From an uncultured Lachnospiraceae bacterium (lineage in GTDB: Bacteria > Bacillota > Clostridia > Lachnospirales > Lachnospiraceae): 34,779 bases of DNA. The notes beneath the pieces are model-generated. The model ran no database searches. It was not told the origin of the DNA and saw nothing but the letters and a program-made list of their open reading frames with translations. Both the position numbers and the translations under genes were made by a program. The stretch's first letter is position 1, and each line of letters opens with the position of its first letter. Positions 22,949 through 30,601 of this stretch are shown here, piece by piece. The stretch covers positions 1 through 34,779 of the forward strand of contig CAJTXA010000030.1 of NCBI GenBank assembly GCA_910579865.1, given 5' to 3'.

Positions 22949-23344
22949 ATGAAAGAGAAGCTTGCAAGATTTATGGTGGGTAGGTATGGACAGGATGAGC
23001 TTGGGCAGTTTTTATTTGCAGCAGCATTGATCAATATGCTTTTATCTGTATTATTTGGTGGAAGTGTATGGTATACAATCGCCTTAGTTTTGCTGGTTTT
23101 TGGATATTATCGAGTGTTATCAAAAAATCATGCTCGAAGATATCAGGAAAATTCTAAATATTTATTGTATTTTAATAAAGTGAAAGCAATGGTCAAGAGA
23201 AAAGAATATCAAATAAAACAATATCAACATTATCATATTTATCGCTGTCCTTCTTGTCGGCAAAAGATTCGGATACCAAGAGGAAAAGGAAAAATTAGCG
23301 TTTCCTGTCCTAAGTGTCGGACAGAATTTATAAAAAAAAGCTAA
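22949..23344 (+). CDS. Small membrane protein with C-terminal zinc ribbon
   Basis: 131 residues. Two adjacent hydrophobic segments (about 21-36 and 41-57) are followed by a basic linker (YRVLSKNHARRYQENSKY) and a C-terminal zinc ribbon with knuckles CPSC (about 104-107) and CPKC (about 120-123), separated by the basic tract RIPRGKGKISVS. This resembles the MJ0042-type or FYDLN-type ribbon fused to a membrane anchor. The role is unknown; the ribbon could bind protein or nucleic acid at the membrane. It lies 24 nt before the DUF5685 gene. The ribosome binding site is poorly spaced (AAGGA abuts the ATG, AAAGG is further up), so the start is less certain. Confidence 0.72.
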   Translation: MKEKLARFMVGRYGQDELGQFLFAAALINMLLSVLFGGSVWYTIALVLLVFGYYRVLSKNHARRYQENSKYLLYFNKVKAMVKRKEYQIKQYQHYHIYRCPSCRQKIRIPRGKGKISVSCPKCRTEFIKKS

Positions 23345-23368
23345 GAACAATAGAAGATGGAGGGCAAG

Positions 23369-24223
23369 ATGTTTGGTTATATTACGGTGAATAAAGAGGA
23401 ATTAAGATTAAGAGAATGGAAGGAATATCATGCTTATTACTGTGGTCTTTGCAGAGCACTAAAGAAAGAAGCAGGAAATAATGCGAGACTTATTTTAACA
23501 TATGATATGACTTTTTTAATTCTTATATTGACAGGACTTTATGAACCGGAATCAAAGTGCTATCAACAGCGCTGTGCAGTTCATCTAGGGCAGCAGGAAA
23601 AAATTTGTGAAAATAAGTTTTCATTTTATGCAGCTGATATGAATATTCTCCTTAGTTATTATAATTTATTGGATGATTGGGAGGATGAAAGAAAGGTTTT
23701 AAGACGAGTATTAGCGAAGTTATTAGAAAAGCCTTGCCAGAAAATAGCAAAAAAATATCCTAGACAAAATCAAGCAATATTGCAATATTTAAAAAATCTG
23801 AAACAATGTGAACAAAATCAGGAAAAAAATCCTGATTTGCCAGCAGGATATACAGGAGAACTATTGGGAGAGATTTTTGTATGGAAACGAGATGAATGGA
23901 AAGACTCTCTTTTTTCTATGGGATATCATTTGGGGAAATTTATCTATCTTATGGATGCTTATGAAGACTTAGAGGAGGATAAAAAGTCAGGAAATTATAA
24001 TTCATTTTCTCTTTATTTTATAGAAAAAGGGATAAAAGAGACAGAGAGAGAGCAAACTTGTTATCAGATTCTTAGAATGATAGTTGCTGAAGCAGCGAAA
24101 GAGTTTGAACGTTTACCAATCTTGAAAAACAGCGAAATTATCCGAAATATTCTCTATTCTGGGATTTGGATGAATTATGAACGGGTAAGGCAGCAGAGAG
24201 TGAAAGGAATAACAGAAAAATGA
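23369..24223 (+). CDS. DUF5685-type protein with isoprenoid-synthase-like acidic motifs
   Basis: 284 residues. ATG 23369 is preferred over an in-frame ATG 12 nt earlier: family members begin MFGYI, and GGAGG (23359-23363) then has usable spacing. The protein is predicted to be all helical. Cysteines cluster near the N-terminus (C25 and C28 in YYCGLCRAL, then C64, C69, H72, C80), a plausible metal site. Two acidic motifs stand out: DDWED (102-106), a DDxxD motif, and LMDAYEDLEED (194-204), with D196, D200, D204 in DxxxDxxxD spacing preceded by GYHLGKFIY. This resembles the two aspartate-rich regions of all-alpha prenyl and squalene/phytoene synthases. Family name is from pattern memory; the enzymatic suggestion is inference. 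It overlaps the next gene by 4 nt. Confidence 0.72.
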   Translation: MFGYITVNKEELRLREWKEYHAYYCGLCRALKKEAGNNARLILTYDMTFLILILTGLYEPESKCYQQRCAVHLGQQEKICENKFSFYAADMNILLSYYNLLDDWEDERKVLRRVLAKLLEKPCQKIAKKYPRQNQAILQYLKNLKQCEQNQEKNPDLPAGYTGELLGEIFVWKRDEWKDSLFSMGYHLGKFIYLMDAYEDLEEDKKSGNYNSFSLYFIEKGIKETEREQTCYQILRMIVAEAAKEFERLPILKNSEIIRNILYSGIWMNYERVRQQRVKGITEK

Positions 24224-24828
24224 CAGATCCATATAGGGTACTAGGAGTGTCAAAAGGTGCCACAAATGAAGAGATAAAAAAAGCATATCGAAAGTTAAGC
24301 CGTCAATATCATCCAGATGCAAACATCAATAATCCTAATAAAGATGAGGCTGAAGTAAAGTTTAAAGAAGTGCAGCAAGCTTATGAACAGATTATAAAAG
24401 AAAGGGAATATGGGAGTTCTTATACCCATGAAACACAAAGAGGTTTTGGAGGTTTTGGACAAGAGAATTACAGACAAGAATCAATTCGGATGCAGGCGGT
24501 TCGAAATTATCTAAATTCAGGACATTTTTCTGAAGCACTTCATGTACTTTCTGAAATGACAGAGGCAGAAAGAGATGGAAGCTGGTATTTTTACAGTGCG
24601 TTTGCTAATAGTGGTGTAGGAAATAGTATTTTAGCACTTGATCATGCGAAAAGGGCGGTGCAGATGGAGCCAAATAATGTACAATTTCGCAATTTTTTAG
24701 CACAAATAGAATCAGGAGGAAATTGGTATCAAAGTATGGGAGAAGCATATGGAAATCCAGTAGGAAGAATGGGAAATTGTTGTATGGAATTGATTTGCTT
24801 TAATCTATTTTGTGGGTGCTGTTGCTAA
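24220..24828 (+). CDS. J-domain protein with TPR-like region and cysteine-rich tail
   Basis: 202 residues, with start overlapping the DUF5685 stop (ATGA), so translation is coupled. A canonical J domain covers residues 2-60 with the HPD motif at 31-33 and the helix KAYRKLSRQY. A Gly-rich linker (GFGGFGQENY) is followed by a TPR-like helical repeat (about 88-160: NYLNSGHFSEALHVLSEM, SGVGNSILALDHAKRAVQ). The C-terminus is remarkable: seven of the last 16 residues are Cys (187, 188, 193, 198, 200-202). The J domain should recruit a DnaK-type Hsp70 through TPR-held clients; the cysteines may bind metal, be acylated or anchor at the membrane. A strong terminator follows directly. Confidence 0.85.
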   Translation: MTDPYRVLGVSKGATNEEIKKAYRKLSRQYHPDANINNPNKDEAEVKFKEVQQAYEQIIKEREYGSSYTHETQRGFGGFGQENYRQESIRMQAVRNYLNSGHFSEALHVLSEMTEAERDGSWYFYSAFANSGVGNSILALDHAKRAVQMEPNNVQFRNFLAQIESGGNWYQSMGEAYGNPVGRMGNCCMELICFNLFCGCCC

Positions 24829-24840
24829 TAGAAGAAATAG

Positions 24841-24866
24841 AAGGGACTGTTAGCAGTCCCTTTTTT
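24841..24866 (+). terminator. Rho-independent terminator
   Basis: Perfect 9-bp stem AAGGGACTG (24841-24849) / CAGTCCCTT (24854-24862), 4-nt loop TTAG and a run of six T (24861-24866). It ends the flavodoxin-to-J-domain transcript and, read backwards, has A-rich flanks that could also serve the opposing alarmone synthetase gene. Confidence 0.93.
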
Positions 24867-24884
24867 GATGATGTTATATTGTGT

Positions 24885-25679
24885 TTAATGACTAATATGA
24901 AAGTTATTTTGCTGAAAATAATTTAAATCAATAGAACCATCTTGTTTTTCTTGATGTAGATAATTTGGTTCATCAGGATTTTCCTGCTGTTGTGGAAGAA
25001 GCTCTTTTGCTTCTTCCAGATGAGAGGTAAAATAAGTTGCCTTATGTTTTCGAATAGATTGGTCTAAAGATAACATTCGAGCATCCAACATTTCCACAAT
25101 ATCAGCACATTCTTTTAGATCTGTGCGAATATGTTCTGGTGCATTTCCTTCGAATTTATAATAAATTTTATGTTCCAGACTTGCCCAGAAATCCATAGCA
25201 ATCGTACGGATTTGAATTTCAACTTTTGTATCTACTGGTCCGTCGGAAAGGTAGATTGGTATAGATACTACCATATGATAGCTTTTATATCCATTTGATT
25301 TTGGGTTAGCAATGTAGTCTTTTATTTGGATTACATGAACATCTCTTTGATTACTAATCATTTCAGCTATAGTATAGATATCCGTAGTAAAGGAACAAAT
25401 TACACGTATTCCTGCTATATCATTTAGGTGTTGTACCATGTTATCAAGGGTAACATCATAGTGATTTCTTTTTAATTTTTTTACGATGCTTTCTGCAGAC
25501 TTAATTCTGGATTTTACATGTTCAATTGGATTATAATTATGGATATGTAAAAATTCATCATTTAATATTTCAATTTTTGTATTCATTCTTTTTAATGCAG
25601 AACTATACAAGAACATTAATGTTTGCCATGCATCCACTTCATCGAATCGTTCATTATTTTCCATTCGTTTTATACACAT
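24885..25679 (-). CDS. Small alarmone synthetase, RelQ/YjbM-like
   Basis: 264 residues with only the RelA/SpoT synthetase domain, no HD hydrolase and no TGS/ACT regulatory part. It should make (p)ppGpp from GTP/GDP and ATP. Visible: VKSRIKSAESIVKKL, HLNDIAGIRVIC, the catalytic-loop tract YIANPKSNGYKSYHMVV, and VEIQIRTIAMDFWASLEHKIYYK. The Gln/Glu-rich last 50 or so residues exceed the YjbM length. Start is uncertain: ATG 25679 directly abuts GGAAGG (no spacing), while the in-frame ATG 25664 is 15 nt from it. A small hairpin (25694-25714) lies in the leader, suggesting post-transcriptional control. Such enzymes are usually regulated at transcription and by oligomer binding. Confidence 0.92.
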   Translation of the reverse strand: MCIKRMENNERFDEVDAWQTLMFLYSSALKRMNTKIEILNDEFLHIHNYNPIEHVKSRIKSAESIVKKLKRNHYDVTLDNMVQHLNDIAGIRVICSFTTDIYTIAEMISNQRDVHVIQIKDYIANPKSNGYKSYHMVVSIPIYLSDGPVDTKVEIQIRTIAMDFWASLEHKIYYKFEGNAPEHIRTDLKECADIVEMLDARMLSLDQSIRKHKATYFTSHLEEAKELLPQQQENPDEPNYLHQEKQDGSIDLNYFQQNNFHISH

Positions 25680-25693
25680 CCTTCCAGGTTATA

Positions 25694-25714
25694 GTAGACG
25701 TTTTATGCGTCCAC
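25694..25714. promoter_or_regulatory. Hairpin in the alarmone synthetase leader
   Basis: Seven-base-pair stem GTAGACG (25694-25700) / CGTCCAC (25708-25714), one G-U pair, loop TTTTATG. On the + strand it is followed by TTTTTTAT and looks like a terminator, though no + strand gene ends here. On the - strand it sits about 10 nt before the ribosome binding site of the alarmone synthetase gene. Confidence 0.45.
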
Positions 25715-25779
25715 TTTTTTATATATGAATTATACTATAAAAGTATGCATATTTCTAATTAAAAAAATATAAAGATTTG

Positions 25780-25814
25780 TTGTGATGTTTAAGAAAATGA
25801 GATATACTGTATCT
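25780..25814 (+). promoter_or_regulatory. Promoter and possible operator of the FabT-like gene
   Basis: TTGTGA (25780-25785), 17-nt spacer, TATACT (25803-25808). The -10 lies inside an inverted repeat AGATA-N5-TATCT (25800-25814), well placed for autorepression by the MarR-type product; the site does not clearly match the FabT operator known from streptococci. Confidence 0.5.
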
Positions 25815-25848
25815 GTGGTTTGGGTTTGAAATAATATGAGGTGAATAA

Positions 25849-26286
25849 ATGGAAACATATGATACATTTAATACGATTATAAAATCGTTATTTCGAGATG
25901 TCATGGATTTAGAGGGAAAGGCAATTTTAACAGGAGAATTTCAAAATATTACAAATAATGATATGCATGTGATGGAAGCGATTGGAATAGAGAAACCAAA
26001 AAATATGTCTAGTGTAGCAAAAGAATTGTCTGTTACAGTTGGAACGCTTACAATTGCAGTAAATAGTTTGGTAAAGAAAGGATATGTAAAGCGGAATCGG
26101 AGTGAACAGGATCGACGAGTGGTTTATATCTCTCTTACGGAACTTGGAGAGAAAGCTTATTTACATCATGAGCAGTTTCATAAGGATATGGTAGCAGCGA
26201 TGATTACAAAGATACCAGTTGAACAGATGGAAGTGCTTATGAAGGGACTTCAAAATTTGGAGGATTTTTTTCGAAAATATTCTTAA
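25849..26286 (+). CDS. fabT: MarR-family regulator, FabT-like
   Basis: 145-residue winged-helix protein. The DNA-binding region is MSSVAKELSVTVGTLTIAVNSLVKKGYVKRNRSEQDRRVVYISLTELG (read in two parts: helix-turn-helix about 53-75, wing about 80-98). The N-terminal tract ITNNDMHVMEAIG and the recognition helix VGTLTIAVNSL are close to the FabT repressor of fatty-acid synthesis genes in Firmicutes. FabT normally heads the fab operon; here no fab gene follows. Instead a methyltransferase gene starts 44 nt downstream. Either the fab operon was separated by insertion of the restriction-modification genes, or this copy now controls those genes. GAGGTGA precedes the start at 7-8 nt. Confidence 0.85.
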   Translation: METYDTFNTIIKSLFRDVMDLEGKAILTGEFQNITNNDMHVMEAIGIEKPKNMSSVAKELSVTVGTLTIAVNSLVKKGYVKRNRSEQDRRVVYISLTELGEKAYLHHEQFHKDMVAAMITKIPVEQMEVLMKGLQNLEDFFRKYS

Positions 26287-26330
26287 CAATAAAATTGAGA
26301 TTTATTTTAGAAGGAAGGCAGAAGGAAAAT

Positions 26331-27632
26331 ATGGTATCAGAACAAAGAAATTATACTGTTTTAAATACAGGACAGGCAAAAGAAATTACGTATCAATATT
26401 TAAGTAAGTATTTGAAAAATATGGATCAGATTGAATATGGATTGCCAGAAATTTATGACAGATATCATATTTGGAATGTTCCAATATTATATAAAAGTCA
26501 AGTTATTGGTGAAATCGCAGTAAATGCTTATTCTAAAGAGATTGATAAAGGGTTATCTTCTGATATTTGTATCTTATTAGATAGAAAGGAAAAAATTGAC
26601 AAAAATAATACAATTGTTGTTGAAAAGGGTAAGGGTAAAAAGAGAAAAGAACCATATCATATTTCTAATTTAAAAAATATGGTGCTACAAGGGCGGGCAG
26701 AGCTTGTACTTTCAAAGCTTCCAGAACAATCGATAGATTTGATATTTACATCTCCTCCCTATTATAATGCAAGAAAACAGTATTCGGAATTTAATACGTA
26801 TGAGGATTATCTTATATTAATTAGAAAAGTAATTCAAGAGTGTAAACGTGTGCTGATAGATGGAAAGTTTTTTGTTATGAACTCTTCTCATGTATTAATT
26901 CCAAGGGCAAGTAGAAATGAATCTTCTTCCAGAATAGCAGTTCCTTTTGATCTTCATCAAATTTTTATAGAGGAAGGGTTTGAATTTGTAGATGATATTA
27001 TTTGGGAAAAGCCAGAGGGGGCAGGTTGGGCAAGTGGAAGAGGAAGAAGATTTTCTGCCGATCGCAATCCGATGCAATATAAAGCAGTTCCAGTGACAGA
27101 ATATGTAATGGTTTATCGAAAAAAACCAACTATTTTAATTGATCATTTTATTCGAAATCATCCAAATCCAGAGTTGATTGAGGAATCTAAAATTGCAGAT
27201 GGTTATGAAAAAACAAATATCTGGTATATCTCTCCTGCACGGGATAAGCGGCATCCTGCGATATTTCCAAAAGAATTGGCGGAAAAAGTAATTCGATATT
27301 ATTCTTTTAAAAATGATGTAGTTCTAGATCCATTTGGAGGAATTGGTACAACTGCAAAGGCAGCAGTTACATTAGAACGAAGATTTGTTATGATTGAATG
27401 TTCAGATAGATATATTTCTTTTGCAAGGGAAGATTTGGATAAGCTCAATAATTTAATATATCCTGTTAAGTATGAATTTGTTGATTATATGGGTTTGGAA
27501 GAAAAGAATTCTCAGCAGAGGTATGATTTTTACAAAATGATGAAATTATTACAAGAAAACGGAATTGAACAAAAAGAAATAATGGATATATTGATAAAAC
27601 AATATCCTGACATATTAGAAGAATATAAATAG
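26331..27632 (+). CDS. Type II DNA methyltransferase (N4-cytosine or N6-adenine, beta class)
   Basis: 433 residues from ATG 26331, chosen because GAAGGA lies just upstream (an in-frame TTG at 26295 has no site). Motif IV is TSPPYYN (140-146) and the SAM-binding motif I comes after it as DPFGGIGT (333-340), the order of beta-class amino-methyltransferases; the TSPPY form is common in N4-cytosine enzymes. The region between (IIWEKPEGAGWASGRGRRFSA and onward) should hold target recognition. An unusual N-terminal part of about 110 residues precedes the catalytic domain, and a helical tail of about 60 follows it. The partner nuclease gene starts 8 nt downstream, so this is the modification half of a two-gene restriction-modification system. 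Confidence 0.92.
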   Translation: MVSEQRNYTVLNTGQAKEITYQYLSKYLKNMDQIEYGLPEIYDRYHIWNVPILYKSQVIGEIAVNAYSKEIDKGLSSDICILLDRKEKIDKNNTIVVEKGKGKKRKEPYHISNLKNMVLQGRAELVLSKLPEQSIDLIFTSPPYYNARKQYSEFNTYEDYLILIRKVIQECKRVLIDGKFFVMNSSHVLIPRASRNESSSRIAVPFDLHQIFIEEGFEFVDDIIWEKPEGAGWASGRGRRFSADRNPMQYKAVPVTEYVMVYRKKPTILIDHFIRNHPNPELIEESKIADGYEKTNIWYISPARDKRHPAIFPKELAEKVIRYYSFKNDVVLDPFGGIGTTAKAAVTLERRFVMIECSDRYISFAREDLDKLNNLIYPVKYEFVDYMGLEEKNSQQRYDFYKMMKLLQENGIEQKEIMDILIKQYPDILEEYK

Positions 27633-27640
27633 GAGAAAAA

Positions 27641-28714
27641 ATGGGGATTTTTGATTATTACAATAAATGGGGAAAAAATGGTATGAAAACAACCAGAACA
27701 GATTTTATTGATATGGTTGGATTAGAAGGAATACAAGAGATCGTAAAACAGGTATTTTTAGGTGGAAATGTAAGAGATATAACAGAATTTATTACACAAC
27801 GCCGCCTATTAAATTCTTATTTTGCTATATTAGATTTATTTTTAAAACAACAGAAAGAATTTATGAATACCACAAATGAATATGTGGAATATGTTATAAT
27901 GGATTTAATAAATGCAAAGGGAGATGCAAAGTTATTAGATTTATGGTTATTAGGATTAACAAAAAAGGGAATGGATAACATAGTTCGTATAGAAGATAAA
28001 ATTGTAGATTATCAATCTTCTTTTTCTCATTCGTTAAATCATGTAGTAGAGGAATTAGAAAATATTTATGGAGAATTGGATGGGCGGATAGAGATAAATG
28101 GAAAACGATTAGAGTTAAGCTGGAATCTATTAGCACGTTTGTTTATAGCAATTGGATCGCAGACTTTGAGTATACGTGGTTCCTCTAAATCAATGAATGG
28201 AAAGATGTTTGAAAAACTGGTATTGGGTTCTTTACTTACTATTATGGGTTTTCAATTTCTGCCAGAACCACCAGAACAAGTAGATATTACAAAAAAATTG
28301 TTTTGGTTATCCAACATGGATGAAAATGAACGAGAAACAGATGCAACAGTAGTTTATAATGGAAAGGCAGTTAGTATTGATATAGGATTTATTGGAAAGG
28401 GAAATCCAGAAATTACATTAGATAAGGTAACACGCTTTCAGGCATATAAGCAGATAGGAGGATTACCACATGATATGACAACAATTATTATTGTGGATAC
28501 TGTTAGTGAAAATAGTGATTTATTTAGTAAAGCGGAACGAGTAAATGGGCATGTTTTACAGATGAAAAATAAGGATTGGACAATTACATTTGCAAAGGTA
28601 TTAGGTGGGATATTGAAATGTACACATGAGTTGGAATATAAGCAGATTTTTTTGTTAGAGTCTTATTTTGAGAAAGAATTAGAGAAAATTGATATGCAGT
28701 GTTTTTTTATATAA
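27641..28714 (+). CDS. Putative type II restriction endonuclease
   Basis: 357 residues. Called from position directly after the methyltransferase (8-nt gap, AGGAG overlapping the previous stop) and from a possible PD-(D/E)xK core: SMNGKMFEKLVLGSLLTIMGF with a helix Glu (about 191), followed by ERETDATVVYNGK (Asp near 228) and VSIDIGFIGKG (about 238-248), in which a DxG replaces the usual (D/E)xK. The N-terminal 150 residues are helical. Reminiscent of CfrBI-type nucleases, whose partner is an N4-cytosine methyltransferase, but I hold that loosely. The specificity cannot be read from the sequence. No regulator (C protein) gene sits between the two genes. Confidence 0.75.
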   Translation: MGIFDYYNKWGKNGMKTTRTDFIDMVGLEGIQEIVKQVFLGGNVRDITEFITQRRLLNSYFAILDLFLKQQKEFMNTTNEYVEYVIMDLINAKGDAKLLDLWLLGLTKKGMDNIVRIEDKIVDYQSSFSHSLNHVVEELENIYGELDGRIEINGKRLELSWNLLARLFIAIGSQTLSIRGSSKSMNGKMFEKLVLGSLLTIMGFQFLPEPPEQVDITKKLFWLSNMDENERETDATVVYNGKAVSIDIGFIGKGNPEITLDKVTRFQAYKQIGGLPHDMTTIIIVDTVSENSDLFSKAERVNGHVLQMKNKDWTITFAKVLGGILKCTHELEYKQIFLLESYFEKELEKIDMQCFFI

Positions 28715-28739
28715 GACTAAGAATTTTATAAAAATAGAC

Positions 28740-28768
28740 TTGCACATAAAAAAAGATTATGTTATAGT
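28740..28768 (+). promoter_or_regulatory. Promoter of serS
   Basis: TTGCAC (28740-28745), 17-nt spacer, TATAGT (28763-28768). The start of transcription would be near 28775, directly before the T-box leader. Confidence 0.7.
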
Positions 28769-28774
28769 AAATGA

Positions 28775-29053
28775 CAATAAAGCAGAACAGCAATGAGAAA
28801 AGCTACGATTTGGATACTTTTTCAGAGAGTCGATGGTAGGTGTGAATCGGTAAAGGTAAAAATCTTTCCACTTTTTTAGCTGGCAGTGAAAACTGCAGGG
28901 TGGTATCCTATATCATACTAAATTAAGAGGTTTATGGAACTGAAAAAGGTAGTAAAAGTAAAATCAGATAACATAGACAAGATGGGTGGCAACACGGATT
29001 CCTTTCGTCCCATATGATGGAAATATTTATCATATAGACGGAAGGAATTTTTT
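28775..29053 (+). promoter_or_regulatory. T-box riboswitch leader of serS
   Basis: Stem I is recognisable from AGAGAG (28824-28829) followed by the apical GGTAGGTGTGA tract (28835-28845) and closing ATCGG. The T-box sequence GGGTGGCAACACGG lies at 28984-28997. Its TGGC would pair with the tRNA end if the discriminator is G, as in tRNA-Ser. A terminator hairpin follows: ATTCCTTTCGTC (28998-29009) with GACGGAAGGAAT (29037-29048), an inner CATATGAT/ATCATAT stem, then six T (29048-29053). Uncharged tRNA-Ser should favour the antiterminator and allow serS transcription. The specifier codon is not firmly placed; UCC (28867-28869) and AGC (28878-28880) are both Ser candidates. Confidence 0.9.
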
Positions 29054-29139
29054 AGGTTTTAACTTGTTAAATAGTAGATTTTCGAGTTCTTGTAAGGCTA
29101 ATATTATAACTAAGAATAAGTGAAAGAGAGGAAATTGGT

Positions 29140-30417
29140 ATGTTAGATTTAAAATTTGTTCGGGAAAATCCTGAAGTTGTAAAACAAAATATAAAGAATA
29201 AGTTTCAGGATAAAAAGCTTCCATTAGTGGATGAAGTAATTGCGTTAGACGCTATGAATCGTGCAACACAAAAAGAGGCAGATACATTAAGAAGTGAACG
29301 AAATAAATATTCGAAACAAATTGGTGCATTAATGGGACAGGGAAAGAGAGAGGAAGCAGAAGAGCTAAAGAAAAAAGTTACAGCAGAATCAGAACGGTTA
29401 GCTGCTTTGGAAGCAAAAGAAACAGAGTTACAAGAGAAAATTAAAAAGATTATGATGGTAATTCCAAATATTATTGATCCAAGTGTTCCAATTGGAAAAG
29501 ATGATAGTGAAAATGTAGAAGTGCAGAAATTTGGGGAACCAGTTGTCCCTGAATTTGAGATACCTTATCATACTGAGATTATGGAAAAATTCAATGGAAT
29601 TGATTTAGATAGTGCAAGAAAGGTAGCTGGAAATGGATTTTATTATTTAATGGGAGATATAGCTAGACTTCATAGTGCCATAATTTCTTATGCACGGGAT
29701 TTTATGATTGAACGAGGATTTACGTATTGTGTACCTCCTTTTATGATTCGAAGTGATGTAGTAACTGGGGTTATGAGCTTTGAAGAGATGGATGCAATGA
29801 TGTATAAGATTGAAGGGGAAGACTTATACTTAATCGGAACGAGTGAACATTCTATGATTGGAAAGTTTATTGATACCATTTTGCCAGAGGAAAAATTGCC
29901 TCAAACATTGACCAGTTATTCTCCTTGTTTTCGAAAGGAAAAGGGAGCACATGGGATTGAAGAGAGAGGGGTATATCGGATTCATCAGTTTGAGAAGCAG
30001 GAGATGATTGTGGTTTGTAAGCCAGAAGATAGTATGAAGTGGTTTGAAAAGTTGTGGCAGAATACAGTGGATTTATTCCGGTCTTTGGATATTCCAGTTC
30101 GTACATTGGAGTGCTGCTCTGGAGATTTAGCGGATTTAAAAGTGAAGTCGGTGGATATTGAGGCATGGTCTCCTCGGCAAAAGAAATATTTTGAAGTAGG
30201 AAGTTGTTCAAACTTAGGAGATGCACAGGCTAGACGGTTGAAAATACGGGTGGTTGGTGAAGACGGAAAGTACTTTGCACATACTTTAAATAATACAGTG
30301 GTTGCTCCTCCTCGGATGTTGATTGCGTTTTTGGAAAATAATTTGAATGTGGATGGGACAATTCGGATTCCTGATGTACTTCGAGGGTATATGGGTGGAA
30401 AGAATGAGATAAAATAG
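29140..30417 (+). CDS. serS: Seryl-tRNA synthetase
   Basis: 425-residue class II aminoacyl-tRNA synthetase that charges tRNA-Ser (and tRNA-Sec). An N-terminal coiled-coil arm (about 27-100, Glu/Lys-rich) reaches the long variable arm of tRNA-Ser. The catalytic domain shows the serine/ATP tract YLIGTSEHSMIGKF, motif 2 (SPCFRKEKGAHGIEERGVYRIHQFEKQEM) and motif 3 near the C-terminus (NNTVVAPPRMLIAFLEN). Length is normal. Transcription is under the T-box leader at 28775-29053, and a good GAGAGGAAA-type site precedes the ATG. A terminator at 30429-30469 closes the unit, so serS is monocistronic. Confidence 0.97.
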   Translation: MLDLKFVRENPEVVKQNIKNKFQDKKLPLVDEVIALDAMNRATQKEADTLRSERNKYSKQIGALMGQGKREEAEELKKKVTAESERLAALEAKETELQEKIKKIMMVIPNIIDPSVPIGKDDSENVEVQKFGEPVVPEFEIPYHTEIMEKFNGIDLDSARKVAGNGFYYLMGDIARLHSAIISYARDFMIERGFTYCVPPFMIRSDVVTGVMSFEEMDAMMYKIEGEDLYLIGTSEHSMIGKFIDTILPEEKLPQTLTSYSPCFRKEKGAHGIEERGVYRIHQFEKQEMIVVCKPEDSMKWFEKLWQNTVDLFRSLDIPVRTLECCSGDLADLKVKSVDIEAWSPRQKKYFEVGSCSNLGDAQARRLKIRVVGEDGKYFAHTLNNTVVAPPRMLIAFLENNLNVDGTIRIPDVLRGYMGGKNEIK

Positions 30418-30428
30418 AGAGAATAATT

Positions 30429-30469
30429 GGCACTTGATATGTCATTTTTGGCTAATCAAGTGCCTTTTT
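30429..30469 (+). terminator. Rho-independent terminator after serS
   Basis: Perfect 10-bp stem GGCACTTGAT (30429-30438) / ATCAAGTGCC (30455-30464), 16-nt loop, then five T (30465-30469). It starts 12 nt after the serS stop codon. Confidence 0.9.
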
Positions 30470-30534
30470 GGGTGTTAAATGAAAGAAGAAGTGATAAAAT
30501 AGAAGATATTTTTTTGGAAAAAGGAAGGTTAGCA

Positions 30535-30564
30535 TTGTATAATCGTTTTAAGGTGTGCTATAAT
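30535..30564 (+). promoter_or_regulatory. Promoter of the yaaR-holB operon
   Basis: TTGTAT (30535-30540), 18-nt spacer, TATAAT (30559-30564) preceded by TGC, an extended -10. The leader to the yaaR start is only about 30 nt. Confidence 0.7.
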
Positions 30565-30601
30565 AGACAAGAAGTCTGCTTACAGACAAGGAGGGGAAAA
30601 A

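Noticed and set aside
28897..28910. Second T-box motif (GGGTGGTA) in the serS leader
   Set aside because: It lacks the following ACxCG and terminator pairing and lies just after stem I; the copy at 28984 has all of them.
29867..30226. 119-residue - strand frame within serS
   Set aside because: Shadow of the conserved synthetase gene.
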